DNA of 64,000 nt from Halomonas salipaludis (GCF_002286975.1 NZ_NSKB01000001.1:746733-810732), one strand, 5' to 3'. Counted from the first letter of the stretch, positions 17,952 through 26,854 are shown. Program-made: numbers and translations. Notes: generated from the sequence alone by a model not told the origin.

Positions 17952-18434
17952 TTACTGCGGCGCTTGCTGCTGCTGTTGCTGCTGCTGCATCTGCTCCTGC
18001 ATCTGGCGCATCTGCTCTTGCTGCTGGCGCGCAGCTTCGTCGAGGGCGTCACGCTGCTCCTGGGTCATGGCCGCTTCGATGCGCGACTGCAGAATGACGC
18101 TTTCGGCGGCGATCTCGGCGGTGACTTCACCCAGCTGGGTCGCGGTCTGGCGGATGGCGTTCTCATCAAAGTCGGGGCCGGAGTGGTCGAGCAGCTGCTG
18201 CTCGAGGGCCTGGACTTCGTCCTGGCGCTGGCCAACGCCCTGCTGCAGCTCGGTGAGGTAGCCGGCGATCTGGTCCTGCTGCGCCTGATCCAGCCCCACC
18301 ATCTCGTCCAGCTGAGCGACCTGCTGCTGGGGGCTCGGCGCCGCCTGCTGCTGCGGAGCCATTTGCTGGGCGACGGCCGGGACGGCCACCAGGGCGGCAA
18401 GCATTGGAGCCGCGAGGCGCGTTACAAAGGACAT
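17952..18434 (-). CDS. Spy/CpxP-like periplasmic protein with a glutamine-rich tail
   Basis: A 160-residue secreted protein. Residues 1-22 are a signal peptide ending in AVA-Q. The mature part is helical, with an LDEMVGLDQAQQDQI segment and a MTQEQRDALDE segment that resemble the LTxxQ motifs of Spy/CpxP. The C-terminus is almost pure Gln/Met (MQEQMQQQQQQQQ). GGAG lies five bases before the ATG. Spy-type proteins are periplasmic ATP-independent chaperones; the resemblance is by motif only and the poly-Gln tail is unusual. Confidence 0.6.
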   Translation of the reverse strand: MSFVTRLAAPMLAALVAVPAVAQQMAPQQQAAPSPQQQVAQLDEMVGLDQAQQDQIAGYLTELQQGVGQRQDEVQALEQQLLDHSGPDFDENAIRQTATQLGEVTAEIAAESVILQSRIEAAMTQEQRDALDEAARQQQEQMRQMQEQMQQQQQQQQAPQ

Positions 18435-18525
18435 ATCATCTCCGTGTCAATACAGTGATATACGACCCTAACGCGTTTACTACCGGGGTGGGAACCGGCA
18501 TATGTGTCATTCTGTAACGAGCGAA

Positions 18526-18813
18526 TCAGGCGATCTTGCCTAGCGACAGCATGGTCCGCATTAGCAGGCTGACCGACTCGCTGGGCTGTTGGTACTCCTG
18601 CATCAGCGCCCTGACACGGCGCTCGAAGGCCTCCTGATCGTCACGCTGCTGGGCCTCACGGCGGGCTTCGGCGCTCATCACGGTGGGCATGTCGCGGGGC
18701 ACTTGGCCCCTGTCGAGTGCCGCAAGGGCATCGGCGAAGGCATCGTCGAGCTCGCGGAATTTGCGCAGTTTCTCGCGCTCGTCCATAGGTTTGGGGCGTT
18801 TTTCGTATCGCAT
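18526..18813 (-). CDS. Small acidic helical protein of unknown function
   Basis: A 95-residue cytoplasmic protein, highly charged and predicted helical (EKLRKFRELDDAFADALAALD; EAFERRVRALMQEYQQ). No family was recognised. It starts 11 bases after the stop of the sigma-54 activator, so the two are probably co-transcribed. A second ATG at 18786 is possible. Confidence 0.6.
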   Translation of the reverse strand: MRYEKRPKPMDEREKLRKFRELDDAFADALAALDRGQVPRDMPTVMSAEARREAQQRDDQEAFERRVRALMQEYQQPSESVSLLMRTMLSLGKIA

Positions 18814-18824
18814 TCTTGAGTGAC

Positions 18825-20255
18825 TTATCTCTCGTTATGAATCGTCAGACCATACTTACTGAGCTTGCGCACCACGCTGGGCTGACTGATGCCCAGGCGC
18901 CGGGCCATGGCATAGGTACTCGGATGGTCGCGGCACAGTGATGCGAGGATATCGCGCTCCACCGCCGCCATCGCCTGCTTGAGGGTTTGCCCCTCGGGTA
19001 GCAGCATATTGCCAGGTGTGGACGCAGCGGATGAGCGATCACTAACCAGTATACCGGGTTCCTGGCCGGCGGCGAACCTCTGCTGCCCCACTTCAGGCTC
19101 AATCAGGTCGCCGGGCGACGATAGCCAGGCGCGCTCCAGGGTGTTTTCGAGCTCTCGTACGTTACCCGGCCAGTCGCGGGTCATCAACTGCGACCACAGG
19201 CCGGCATGCAGCAGCTTGTTGCCGCCATAGCGCTGGTTGAGTCGGGCCAACTGCAACTCGGCGAGCACCGGAATGTCTTCACGGCGCTCGCGCAGCGGCG
19301 GCAGCGTGACCGGTATCACGTTGACCCGGTAGTAGAGGTCGAGGCGAAAGCCGCCCTCCTCCACGCGCCGGGCAAGATCCTGATTGGTGGCCACGACCAG
19401 CCGGAAGTCGACCCGCCGCGGCCGGGTATCGCCCAGCCGTGTCAGGCTACCGTCCTGGATCACCTTGAGCAGCTTGGTCTGCATGGCCAGCGGTAGTTCA
19501 CCGATCTCGTCGAGAAACAGCGTCCCGCCATCGGCCTGCTCGAGCAGCCCGGCGCGGCCGTGGCGGGTGGCGCCGCTGAAGGCGCCGGGTTGATAGCCGA
19601 ACATCTCCGACTCGAACAGACTCTCGGGAATCGAGGCGCAGTTGACGTCGATGAAGGGGCCGTCGCCACGCCTGCTCCAGCGGTGCAGCTGGCGGGCGAA
19701 AGCGGTCTTGCCCACCCCTGACTCGCCGAGCAGCAGCACGGTGGCGTCGGTGGGCGCCACGCGCTTGAGCAGCACGGCGATCTCGCGCATCACGCCGCTG
19801 CGCACCTCGAGGCTGTCGAGCTCCAGGTCGTCGCCGATCGAACCGCCGCCGCTGCGCTTGAGGTGGTCGCTGAAGCGCTGCTGCAGCAGCGCATACTCGT
19901 CCTGCAGCAGCTGCAGGTCGGTGAGATCCATCGAGCGGCTGACCACCCGCTCGAGCTTGCCGGCGATATACACCGGATGCGCCTGGGCGATCACCCGCCG
20001 CCCGGTGGCGGTCTGCTGCATCAGCTGGGCGGGCTCGCCGGTGCGCATCACCTCCAGGCTTACCGAGGGCTTGAGAATGCCCTTGGTTTCCAACGCCTGC
20101 ACCGTGGTGCGACAAAGCGCCTCGCGGCTCATGCCGTATACCGCTGCGGCACCTGGGCTGACGTCCAGCACCCGGCCCTCGCCGTCGACGATGAAGAAGT
20201 GATCGCTGGCCGTCTCAACGATGGTGGCCAACACTTGGCTGTCGATGTCGCGCAT
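18825..20255 (-). CDS. PAS-domain sigma-54-dependent activator with a TyrR-like HTH
   Basis: A 476-residue bacterial enhancer-binding protein. It has an N-terminal PAS sensor (about 1-115), an AAA+ domain (Walker A GESGVGKT 177-184, Walker [13 protein letters not shown] 243-254) and a C-terminal HTH ([25 protein letters not shown]) like that of TyrR. The sigma-54 contact loop reads GAFSGA (224-229) instead of GAFTGA. It is divergent from the guanidinobutyrase gene, whose upstream region contains three TGAT-N10-ATCA boxes and a -24/-12 promoter, so it most likely activates the arginine/guanidino cluster. The PAS ligand is unknown. Confidence 0.9.
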   Translation of the reverse strand: MRDIDSQVLATIVETASDHFFIVDGEGRVLDVSPGAAAVYGMSREALCRTTVQALETKGILKPSVSLEVMRTGEPAQLMQQTATGRRVIAQAHPVYIAGKLERVVSRSMDLTDLQLLQDEYALLQQRFSDHLKRSGGGSIGDDLELDSLEVRSGVMREIAVLLKRVAPTDATVLLLGESGVGKTAFARQLHRWSRRGDGPFIDVNCASIPESLFESEMFGYQPGAFSGATRHGRAGLLEQADGGTLFLDEIGELPLAMQTKLLKVIQDGSLTRLGDTRPRRVDFRLVVATNQDLARRVEEGGFRLDLYYRVNVIPVTLPPLRERREDIPVLAELQLARLNQRYGGNKLLHAGLWSQLMTRDWPGNVRELENTLERAWLSSPGDLIEPEVGQQRFAAGQEPGILVSDRSSAASTPGNMLLPEGQTLKQAMAAVERDILASLCRDHPSTYAMARRLGISQPSVVRKLSKYGLTIHNER

Positions 20256-20279
20256 GGCAGGTCTCGATGAAGGCGAAAG

Positions 20280-20348
20280 TGATACGTTAACGCATCATTG
20301 ATGCATTTTTAAATCAATTTGGCGGCGCAATGATGTAAAAACGCATCA
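20280..20348. promoter_or_regulatory. Three TGAT-N10-ATCA operator boxes (putative activator sites)
   Basis: Three 18-bp dyads share TGAT-N10-ATCA: 20280-20297, 20299-20316 and 20331-20348. Boxes 1 and 3 share the right half AACGCATCA exactly. They lie about 40-110 bases upstream of the sigma-54 promoter, the usual place for enhancer sites, and just upstream of the divergent activator gene. Confidence 0.7.
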
Positions 20349-20386
20349 CCCTGCCGGAAACCGCCTATAAAACAGTCGCGTAAACT

Positions 20387-20402
20387 TGGCACGCAATGTG
20401 CA
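20387..20402 (+). promoter_or_regulatory. Sigma-54 (-24/-12) promoter for the guanidinobutyrase cluster
   Basis: TGGCACGCAATGTGCA matches the consensus TGGCACG-N4-TTGCA with one mismatch and the correct spacing between the GG and GC elements. Transcription would start near 20413, leaving a leader of about 440 bases that contains REP array D before the gene. Confidence 0.75.
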
Positions 20403-20411
20403 CAAGGAAAG

Positions 20412-20825
20412 GCAGGCAGCGCTGCGCGCTGCATCGCGACTGAAGTCGCTCCCACAAGAGGAGTGGCGCCGAGGCCAATGTAGGAGCGAATTCATTCGCG
20501 ATGGGGTTGAGTTACCCCAGCAGCGCTGCGCGCTGCATCGCGACTGAAGTCGCTCCCACAGGAACAAAGTGCCAAAGGCCAGTGTAGGAGCGAATTTATT
20601 CGCGATGGGTTTGAGTTACCCCGGCAGCGCTTCGCGCTGCATCGCGACTGAAGTCGCTCCCACAAGGGGAGTGGCGCCGAGGCCAGTGTAGGAGCGAATT
20701 CATTCGCGATGGGGTTGAGTTACCCCGGCAGCGCTTCGCGCTGCATCGCGACTGAAGTCGCTCCCACAGGAACAAAGTGCCAAAGGCCAGTGTAGGAGCG
20801 AATTTATTCGCGATGGGGTTGGCCC
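20412..20825. repeat. REP/BIME-like array D, arranged A-B-A-B
   Basis: Four units of about 103 bp. Units 1 and 3 share the linker GGAGTGGCGCCGAGGCCA, and units 2 and 4 share GGAACAAAGTGCCAAAGGCC, so a two-unit block of about 205 bp was duplicated. The array lies inside the predicted leader of the guanidinobutyrase transcript. Confidence 0.9.
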
Positions 20826-20852
20826 GTAACACCATTACACAAGGAGAACAGC

Positions 20853-21803
20853 ATGAGCGACTTCAACCAGCCGCTGGGCGGCAACGAGATGCCGCGTTTC
20901 GCCGGCCCGGCGACCATGATGCGCCTGCCCAGCCAGGACAGCGCCGCCGGCCTGGACGTGGCCTTTATCGGCGTTCCGATGGATATCGCCACTTCCAACC
21001 GGCCCGGCACGCGCCTCGGGCCGCGCCAGATCCGCGACGAGTCGCGCATGCTGCGCCCCTACAACATGGCGACCCGCGCCGCGCCCTTCGACAGCCTGCA
21101 GGTGGCCGATATCGGCGACGTGCCGATCAACACCTTCCACCTGCCCAAGAGCGTCGACATCATCAGCGCCTTCTACGATGAGGTGCTGCGCCACGACTGC
21201 AAACCGCTGACCATGGGCGGCGACCACCTGATCACCCTGCCCATCCTGCGCGCCATGGCCAACAAACACGGCCCGGTGGGCCTGATCCATATCGACGCCC
21301 ATGCCGACGTCAACGAGCACATGTTCGGCGAGCCCCTCGCCCACGGCACGCCCTTCCGTCGCGCCCAGGAAGAAGGCCTGCTGGCCCACGGCAAGGTGGT
21401 GCAGATCGGCCTGCGGGGCACCGGCTATGCCGCCGAGGACTTCGACTGGTGTCGCGACCAGGGCTTCCGCGTGGTGACCGCCGAGGAGTGCTGGTACAAA
21501 TCGCTGGCGCCGCTGATGGCGGAGGTGCGCGAGCAGATGGGCGATACGCCGGTCTATATCACCTTCGACATCGACGGCCTCGACCCCTCGGTGGCCCCCG
21601 GCACTGGCACCGTCGAGATGGGCGGCCTGACCTCGGCCCAGGGCCTGGAGCTGGTGCGCGGCGCAGCGGGCCTCAACATCGTCGGCGGCGACTTGGTCGA
21701 GGTATCGCCGCCCTATGACCCCAGCGGCAACACCGCACTGATGGGCGCCACGCTGCTCTATGAAATGTTGTGCGCACTACCCGGCGTCAAGCACCAGGAT
21801 TGA
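20853..21803 (+). CDS. gbuA: Guanidinobutyrase / agmatinase-family ureohydrolase
   Basis: A 316-residue arginase-family enzyme that hydrolyses a guanidino group to urea with two manganese ions. Metal motifs are GGDH (122-125), HIDAHADVNEH (146-156) and FDIDGLDPSVAPGT (238-251). Agmatinase (SpeB) and guanidinobutyrase (GbuA) cannot be separated by these motifs. The neighbouring 2-ketoarginine decarboxylase and aldehyde dehydrogenase point to 4-guanidinobutyrate, giving GABA and urea. A strong AAGGAG site precedes the ATG. Confidence 0.85.
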   Translation: MSDFNQPLGGNEMPRFAGPATMMRLPSQDSAAGLDVAFIGVPMDIATSNRPGTRLGPRQIRDESRMLRPYNMATRAAPFDSLQVADIGDVPINTFHLPKSVDIISAFYDEVLRHDCKPLTMGGDHLITLPILRAMANKHGPVGLIHIDAHADVNEHMFGEPLAHGTPFRRAQEEGLLAHGKVVQIGLRGTGYAAEDFDWCRDQGFRVVTAEECWYKSLAPLMAEVREQMGDTPVYITFDIDGLDPSVAPGTGTVEMGGLTSAQGLELVRGAAGLNIVGGDLVEVSPPYDPSGNTALMGATLLYEMLCALPGVKHQD

Positions 21804-21851
21804 TCAAGCCGATATCCCCCACTGACTGACGACAACAACGAGGATGACCTC

Positions 21852-23231
21852 ATGCCCTCTTCCGACACGACCCAAGAGACGGTGCCCCGAGCGCCGCTAG
21901 ACCGTGGCAACCTGCTGAAATTCCTGATCCCCTCGGTGATTGGTGTGAGCCTGTTCCTGATTCCGTTTCAGGTCGGCGACACCATCAACATCGGCATGGG
22001 CCTGATGGCCGACGGCCTCAAGGCGCTGCTCGACGGCGCGCTGCCAGCCATCGCTACCGTAGTGCTATGCCTATCGGTGGTACTCACCGCCTGGGTCAAA
22101 ATCTCCAGGCCGGCCTTCGCCGCCGAGGGCGTGTTCAAGGACATGTTCGATGTCGGACCGGTGTGGTTCGGCATGCGTATCCTGGGCGCAGCCTTCGCGC
22201 TGATGACCTTCTTCCAGTTCGGGCCCGAGTTCGTCACTGCCTCTTTCACCGGCGGCGTGATGCTCAACGACCTGGCACCGGTGCTGCTGACGTTCTTCTT
22301 CTTCGCCGCCATCCTGCTGCCGTTTCTGGTCGACTTCGGCTTCATGGAGTTCATCGGCAGCCTGGTGCGCAAGCCGTTCCGGGTGATCTTTCGCCTGCCT
22401 GGGCGCAGCGCCATCGATGCCACCGCCTCGTGGATGGGCTCGGGCACCGTGGGCGTGCTGATCACCACTCAGCAATACGAGAAGGGCTACTACAATCGCC
22501 GCGAGGCGGCGGTGATCGCCACCAACTTCTCGATCGTATCGATCGCCTTCAGCCTGCTGATCACCAGCTTCGTCGACCTCAACCACATGTTCGTGCAGTT
22601 CTACTTCACGGTGGTGGTGTCGGGGCTGATTGCCGCCATCATCGTGCCGCGCCTGCCGCCGCTGTCGCGCAAGCCGGATACCTACTACGAACCGGTGGGC
22701 TGCCAGCTGCGCGAAAAGCGCACCGACGACATGGGCGTATTCCGCTACAGCCTGACCATGGCGGTGAAGCGCGCCGAGAACGCCCCAGGTCCGCGCGAGC
22801 TGCTGCGCAACGCGCTGTTCAACGTCGCCGACATCTTCCTGGCGCTGCTGCCGCTGGTGATGGCAATCGGTACCGTGGCACTGATCCTGGCCGAGTTCAC
22901 GCCGCTGTTCACCTGGCTCTCCTACCCGATGGTGCCGGTGCTCGAGCTGCTGCGCATCCCCGAGGCCGAGGCCGCCGCACCGGCGACCCTGGTGGGCTTC
23001 GCCGACATGTTCCTGCCGGCGGTGCTGGCGACCAATATCGAGAGCGAACTGACCCGCTTCGTGATCGCCTGCCTGTCGCTGACCCAGCTGATCTACATGT
23101 CGGAAATCGGCGCGCTGATCCTCAAGTCGAAGATTCCGCTCAAGCTATGGGAACTGCTGGTAATCTTCCTGCTGCGCACGGCGATCACCTTGCCGATCAT
23201 CGCCTTCATGGCGCATACCTTCTTCTTCTGA
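21852..23231 (+). CDS. YjiH-family membrane transporter (nucleoside-recognition/Gate domain)
   Basis: A 459-residue inner-membrane protein with about ten hydrophobic segments of the YjiH type, carrying Gate (nucleoside recognition) regions. It starts 48 bases after the guanidinobutyrase and ends a few bases before the decarboxylase, with AGGA seven bases upstream of the ATG. Because all flanking enzymes act on guanidino compounds, it probably imports arginine, 2-ketoarginine or 4-guanidinobutyrate; no YjiH substrate is known to me with certainty. Confidence 0.8.
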   Translation: MPSSDTTQETVPRAPLDRGNLLKFLIPSVIGVSLFLIPFQVGDTINIGMGLMADGLKALLDGALPAIATVVLCLSVVLTAWVKISRPAFAAEGVFKDMFDVGPVWFGMRILGAAFALMTFFQFGPEFVTASFTGGVMLNDLAPVLLTFFFFAAILLPFLVDFGFMEFIGSLVRKPFRVIFRLPGRSAIDATASWMGSGTVGVLITTQQYEKGYYNRREAAVIATNFSIVSIAFSLLITSFVDLNHMFVQFYFTVVVSGLIAAIIVPRLPPLSRKPDTYYEPVGCQLREKRTDDMGVFRYSLTMAVKRAENAPGPRELLRNALFNVADIFLALLPLVMAIGTVALILAEFTPLFTWLSYPMVPVLELLRIPEAEAAAPATLVGFADMFLPAVLATNIESELTRFVIACLSLTQLIYMSEIGALILKSKIPLKLWELLVIFLLRTAITLPIIAFMAHTFFF

Positions 23232-23241
23232 GGCAGATGTG

Positions 23242-24858
23242 ATGACCGACACCTCCATGACCTGCGCCGAGCTGCTGATTCGCCTGCTGCGCGATACCTA
23301 TGGGGTCGACACCCTGTTCGGGATTCCCGGCGTGCATACCGTGGAGCTCTACCGCGGCCTAGAGGGCAGCGGCATGCAGCACGTCACGCCGCGCCACGAA
23401 CAGGGCGCCGGCTTCATGGCCGATGGCTACGCGCGGGCCAGCGGCAAACCCGGGGTGTGCCTGATCATCACCGGGCCCGGCATGACCAATATCGCCACCG
23501 CCATGGGCCAGGCACTGGCCGACTCGGTGCCGATGCTGGTGATCTCAAGCGTCAACCGCCGCGATACCCTGGGCCGCGGCCAAGGCCGGCTGCATGAACT
23601 GCCCAGCCAGCAGCAGATGATCAGCGGCGTGGCGCGCTTCAGCCACACCCTGCTCGATGCTGAGGCCCTGCCCGAGGTGCTGGCACGGGCCTTCGCGGTA
23701 TTCCGCGGGGCGCGGCCGGGGCCGGTGCATATCGAGATCCCCATCGACCTGTTCAGTGTGCCGGTGACGGCGCCACGGGCCTGGCAGGCGCCGGCGATCT
23801 ACCGCGCCGCACCGGACCCCGAGGGCCTGATCCAGGCAGCCAGCTGGCTACGCAGCGCCGAGCGTCCGCTGGTGCTGCTCGGTGGCGGCTGCGTGGATGC
23901 CCCCGAGGCGGCGCGTGCGCTGGTCGAACGCCTCGATGCGCCGACGGTGACCACCATCAACGCCAAGGGCCTGCTGGGTCGCCACCATCCGCTCGACCTG
24001 GGCGCCAATGCCGCCCTGCCGGCGGTACGCGAGCTGGCCCGCGACGCCGACGTAATCCTCGCCGTGGGCACCGAGCTCGGCGAGACCGACTACGACGTAG
24101 TGTTCGACGACGGCTTCGCGCTGGCCGGCACGCTGATTCGCATCGACCTCGACCCCGAGCAGCTGGTGCGCAACCAGCGCCTGTCTTTGGGGCTGGTGGC
24201 CGATGCCGGGCGCAGCCTGGCGCTGCTGCTCGAGCACTTTCCCACCCCGCTACAGCGCCACGGCGTGGCCCGGACTGCGGCAGCACTGGCGGCCCTGGAC
24301 CTGGCCCACGACCCGGCCTTCGCCGACTTCGTACCGTTCTACGCTACCCTGGCCGAGCAGCTGCCCGAGGCGATCCTGGTCGGCGACTCCACCGCGCCGG
24401 TATATGCCGGCAATCACCTGGTCTCGCAGCCGGCGCCGCGCCGCTACTTCAACGCCTCGACCGGCTACGGCACCCTCGGCTACGGCCTGCCGGCGGCACT
24501 CGGCGCCCAGTTGGCGCGGCCCGACCTGACGGTGGTGGCGCTGGTCGGCGATGGCGGCGTCATGTTCACTCTGTCGGAGCTGGCCACCGCGGTGGAGGAG
24601 CGGCTGCCGGTGGTGATCCTGCTGTGGCACAACACCGGCTACGAGGAGATCAGGCGCTATATGGATGCCCATGGCGTCGAACGGCTCGGGGTGGATATCC
24701 TGCCGCCGGACTTCCTGGCCCTGGCGCGCGGCTTCGGCTGCGTGGCCACCCATGTCGACGACCCGGCAAGCCTCAGTGAAGCCCTGGCCTCGCGCCCGCT
24801 GGACGGCCCCTTTCTGATCGAGATCGGCGCCGAACCCTGGCAAACCCATCGCGAATGA
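23242..24858 (+). CDS. aruI: Thiamine-diphosphate-dependent 2-ketoarginine decarboxylase (AruI-like)
   Basis: A 538-residue TPP enzyme of the acetolactate synthase/pyruvate decarboxylase superfamily, best matching AruI (5-guanidino-2-oxopentanoate decarboxylase), which makes 4-guanidinobutyraldehyde. The catalytic Glu is in RHEQGAGFMADGYARASG (about residue 53). The TPP-binding motif GDGGVMFTLSELATAV with the later N of LLWHNTGYEEI is near 438-470. The ATG at 23242 has GAGG eight bases upstream; GTG at 23239 is an alternative. The last residues, THRE, and the stop codon come from a REP arm. The partner transaminase AruH is not in the window. Confidence 0.82.
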   Translation: MTDTSMTCAELLIRLLRDTYGVDTLFGIPGVHTVELYRGLEGSGMQHVTPRHEQGAGFMADGYARASGKPGVCLIITGPGMTNIATAMGQALADSVPMLVISSVNRRDTLGRGQGRLHELPSQQQMISGVARFSHTLLDAEALPEVLARAFAVFRGARPGPVHIEIPIDLFSVPVTAPRAWQAPAIYRAAPDPEGLIQAASWLRSAERPLVLLGGGCVDAPEAARALVERLDAPTVTTINAKGLLGRHHPLDLGANAALPAVRELARDADVILAVGTELGETDYDVVFDDGFALAGTLIRIDLDPEQLVRNQRLSLGLVADAGRSLALLLEHFPTPLQRHGVARTAAALAALDLAHDPAFADFVPFYATLAEQLPEAILVGDSTAPVYAGNHLVSQPAPRRYFNASTGYGTLGYGLPAALGAQLARPDLTVVALVGDGGVMFTLSELATAVEERLPVVILLWHNTGYEEIRRYMDAHGVERLGVDILPPDFLALARGFGCVATHVDDPASLSEALASRPLDGPFLIEIGAEPWQTHRE

Positions 24859-25316
24859 ATTCGCTCCTACAGGGTCATGACACCAAGGCCAATGTAGGAG
24901 CGACTTTAGTCGCGATGGGGTTGATCTATTCCAGCAGCGCTGCGCGCTGCATCGCGAATGAATTCGCTCCTACAGAGAGTGGCGCCAAAGCTAATGTAGG
25001 AGCGACTTCAGTCGCGATGGGGTTGATCTGGCCCAGCAGCGCTGCGCGCTGCATCGCGAATGAATTCGCTCCCACAGGGAGTGGCGCCAAAGCTAATGTA
25101 GGAGCGACTTCAGTCGCGATGGGGTTGGGTGGTATCGGCCCGGCAGCGCTGCGCGCTGCAATCGCGAATGAATTCGCTCCCACAGGGAGTGGCGCCAAAG
25201 CTAATGTAGGAGCGACTTCAGTCGCGATGGGGTTGATCTGGCCCAGCAGCGCTGCGCGCTGCATCGCGAATGAATTCGCTCCCACATAAGGGAGTGGCGT
25301 CAAGGCCAATGTAGGA
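24848..25316. repeat. REP/BIME-like array E (about four to five units)
   Basis: Units of about 102-108 bp with arms GTAGGAGCGACTTCAGTCGC and GCGAATGAATTCGCTCC(T/C)ACA, and the GGCGCCAAAGCTAATG linker. It begins inside the last codons of aruI and separates it from the aldehyde dehydrogenase. Confidence 0.9.
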
Positions 25317-25347
25317 GTGGCGCCAAGACACACATAGGAGATCTCAG

Positions 25348-26793
25348 GTGCAACGACTCGATCATCACTATATCGACGGCCGCTGGGTGGCGAGCCGCGG
25401 AGCACGCTGGCTGCCGGTGTTCAATCCGTTTCGCGAGCAGGCGATCGCCGAGGTGACCGCCGGCGATCCGGCGGATGTCGACGACGCCGTGGCCGCGGCA
25501 CGCCGCGCGCTGCCCGCCTGGCAGGCACTTGGTGGCGCCGCACGTGGGGGCTATCTCGATGCCTTCGCCGACGCCCTGACGCAACGCCGCGAGGCGCTGG
25601 TGCGGCTCTCCAGCACCAATAACGGCAAGGTGCTGGCCGAGGCCGAGATCGACCTCGACGACGCCATCGCCTGCTATCGCTACTACGCCGAACAAGCCCG
25701 GGCGCTGGACGCCCGCCAGGGCCAGGCCGTGGCAATAGAGATGGAAGGCGTCGAGGCGCGCTGCTACTTCGACCCGGCCGGTGTGGTGGGGCTGATCACG
25801 CCGTGGAACTTCCCACTGGTGACCAGCGCCTGGAAGCTGGCCCCGGCACTAGCCGCCGGTTGCACCGCGGTGCTCAAGCCCTCGGAGGTCACCCCGCTGC
25901 CTGAGCAGGCGCTGGCCGAGATCGCCGCCGAGATCGGGCTTCCCGCCGGCGTGCTCAACCTGCTGCACGGCGACGGCGAGGGCATTGGCGCTCCGCTCAC
26001 CGCCCATCGCGACGTCGACAAGGTCTCGTTCACCGGCAGCAACCGGGTCGGCGAGGCGGTGATGCGTGCCGCCAGCGAGGGCTCGCGCGGGGTCTCGCTG
26101 GAGCTGGGCGGCAAATCGCCAATTGTGGTGCTCGACGACGCCGACCCCGAGCAGGCCGCCGACTGGATCATGGCAGGCATCTACTTCAACGCCGGCCAGA
26201 TCTGCTCGGCCACCTCGCGGCTGATCGTCGATAGCAGCCTGGCCGATGCGGTCTACGCCGCCCTGGCCAGCCGTATCGACGCGCTGCGGCTCGGCGACCC
26301 GCTCGACGAAGCCAGCGACATGGGGCCGCTGACCAGCGAGCGCCAGCGCGAGGCGGTAAATGCCTATCTGGCCATTGCCGAACAGGAGGAGCTCAGCGCG
26401 GTACGCGACGGCCGTGATCGTCACTTGCCCGAGCAGGGCTACTTCCTGGCACCAACGCTGTATCGCGATGTGCCCACCACTAGCCGCCTGTGGCAGGAGG
26501 AGATATTCGGCCCCGTGCTCTGTGGCCACTCCGCTACCAGCGAGGAAGAAGCGATCGAACTGGCCAACGCCAGCGACTTCGGCCTGGCTGCTACGGTAAT
26601 CAGCGCTGATCCGGCGCGTGCCAAACGCGTGGGCCGCCAACTTCGCGCCGGCAGTATCTGGTATAACAGCGAACAGTTGGTATTACCGCAAACCGGTTGG
26701 GGCGGCTTCAAGCGTAGCGGTATCGGCCGGGAACTCGGCCCATGGGGGCTTTCCGCCTATCTCAAAGTCAAGCATATCGTCGGGCCGCAATAA
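25348..26793 (+). CDS. Aldehyde dehydrogenase, probably 4-guanidinobutyraldehyde dehydrogenase (KauB-like)
   Basis: A 481-residue NAD(P)-dependent aldehyde dehydrogenase of the betaine-aldehyde/aminoaldehyde group. The catalytic Glu is in LELGGKSP (about 252), the catalytic Cys in NAGQICSATSR (about 286), and the cofactor motif is FTGSNRVGEAV. The start is GTG, with AGGAG seven bases upstream. Its position after aruI and gbuA suggests oxidation of 4-guanidinobutyraldehyde to 4-guanidinobutyrate, the GbuA substrate. The family is certain and the substrate is inferred. Confidence 0.85.
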   Translation: MQRLDHHYIDGRWVASRGARWLPVFNPFREQAIAEVTAGDPADVDDAVAAARRALPAWQALGGAARGGYLDAFADALTQRREALVRLSSTNNGKVLAEAEIDLDDAIACYRYYAEQARALDARQGQAVAIEMEGVEARCYFDPAGVVGLITPWNFPLVTSAWKLAPALAAGCTAVLKPSEVTPLPEQALAEIAAEIGLPAGVLNLLHGDGEGIGAPLTAHRDVDKVSFTGSNRVGEAVMRAASEGSRGVSLELGGKSPIVVLDDADPEQAADWIMAGIYFNAGQICSATSRLIVDSSLADAVYAALASRIDALRLGDPLDEASDMGPLTSERQREAVNAYLAIAEQEELSAVRDGRDRHLPEQGYFLAPTLYRDVPTTSRLWQEEIFGPVLCGHSATSEEEAIELANASDFGLAATVISADPARAKRVGRQLRAGSIWYNSEQLVLPQTGWGGFKRSGIGRELGPWGLSAYLKVKHIVGPQ

Positions 26794-26825
26794 CGCCGCG
26801 ACGCTATTCGGGACTCGCCACAAAC

Positions 26826-26854
26826 AAAAGGCCGCGCAGTTTGCGCGGCCTTTT
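26826..26854. terminator. Bidirectional terminator between the aldehyde dehydrogenase and mvaT
   Basis: AAAAGGCCGCGC and GCGCGGCCTTTT form a 12-bp stem around AGTTT, with T-runs on both strands. It serves two convergent genes. Confidence 0.9.

Noticed and set aside
20412-20825. CRISPR array
   Set aside because: Repeats are imperfect, about 100 bp long, built of inverted arms and hairpins, without unique spacers of constant length, and no cas gene is present.
24855-25289. 144-residue open frame across REP array E
   Set aside because: Its translation is only the repeated REP unit (NEFAPT...AKANVGATSVAMG), as in the other arrays.
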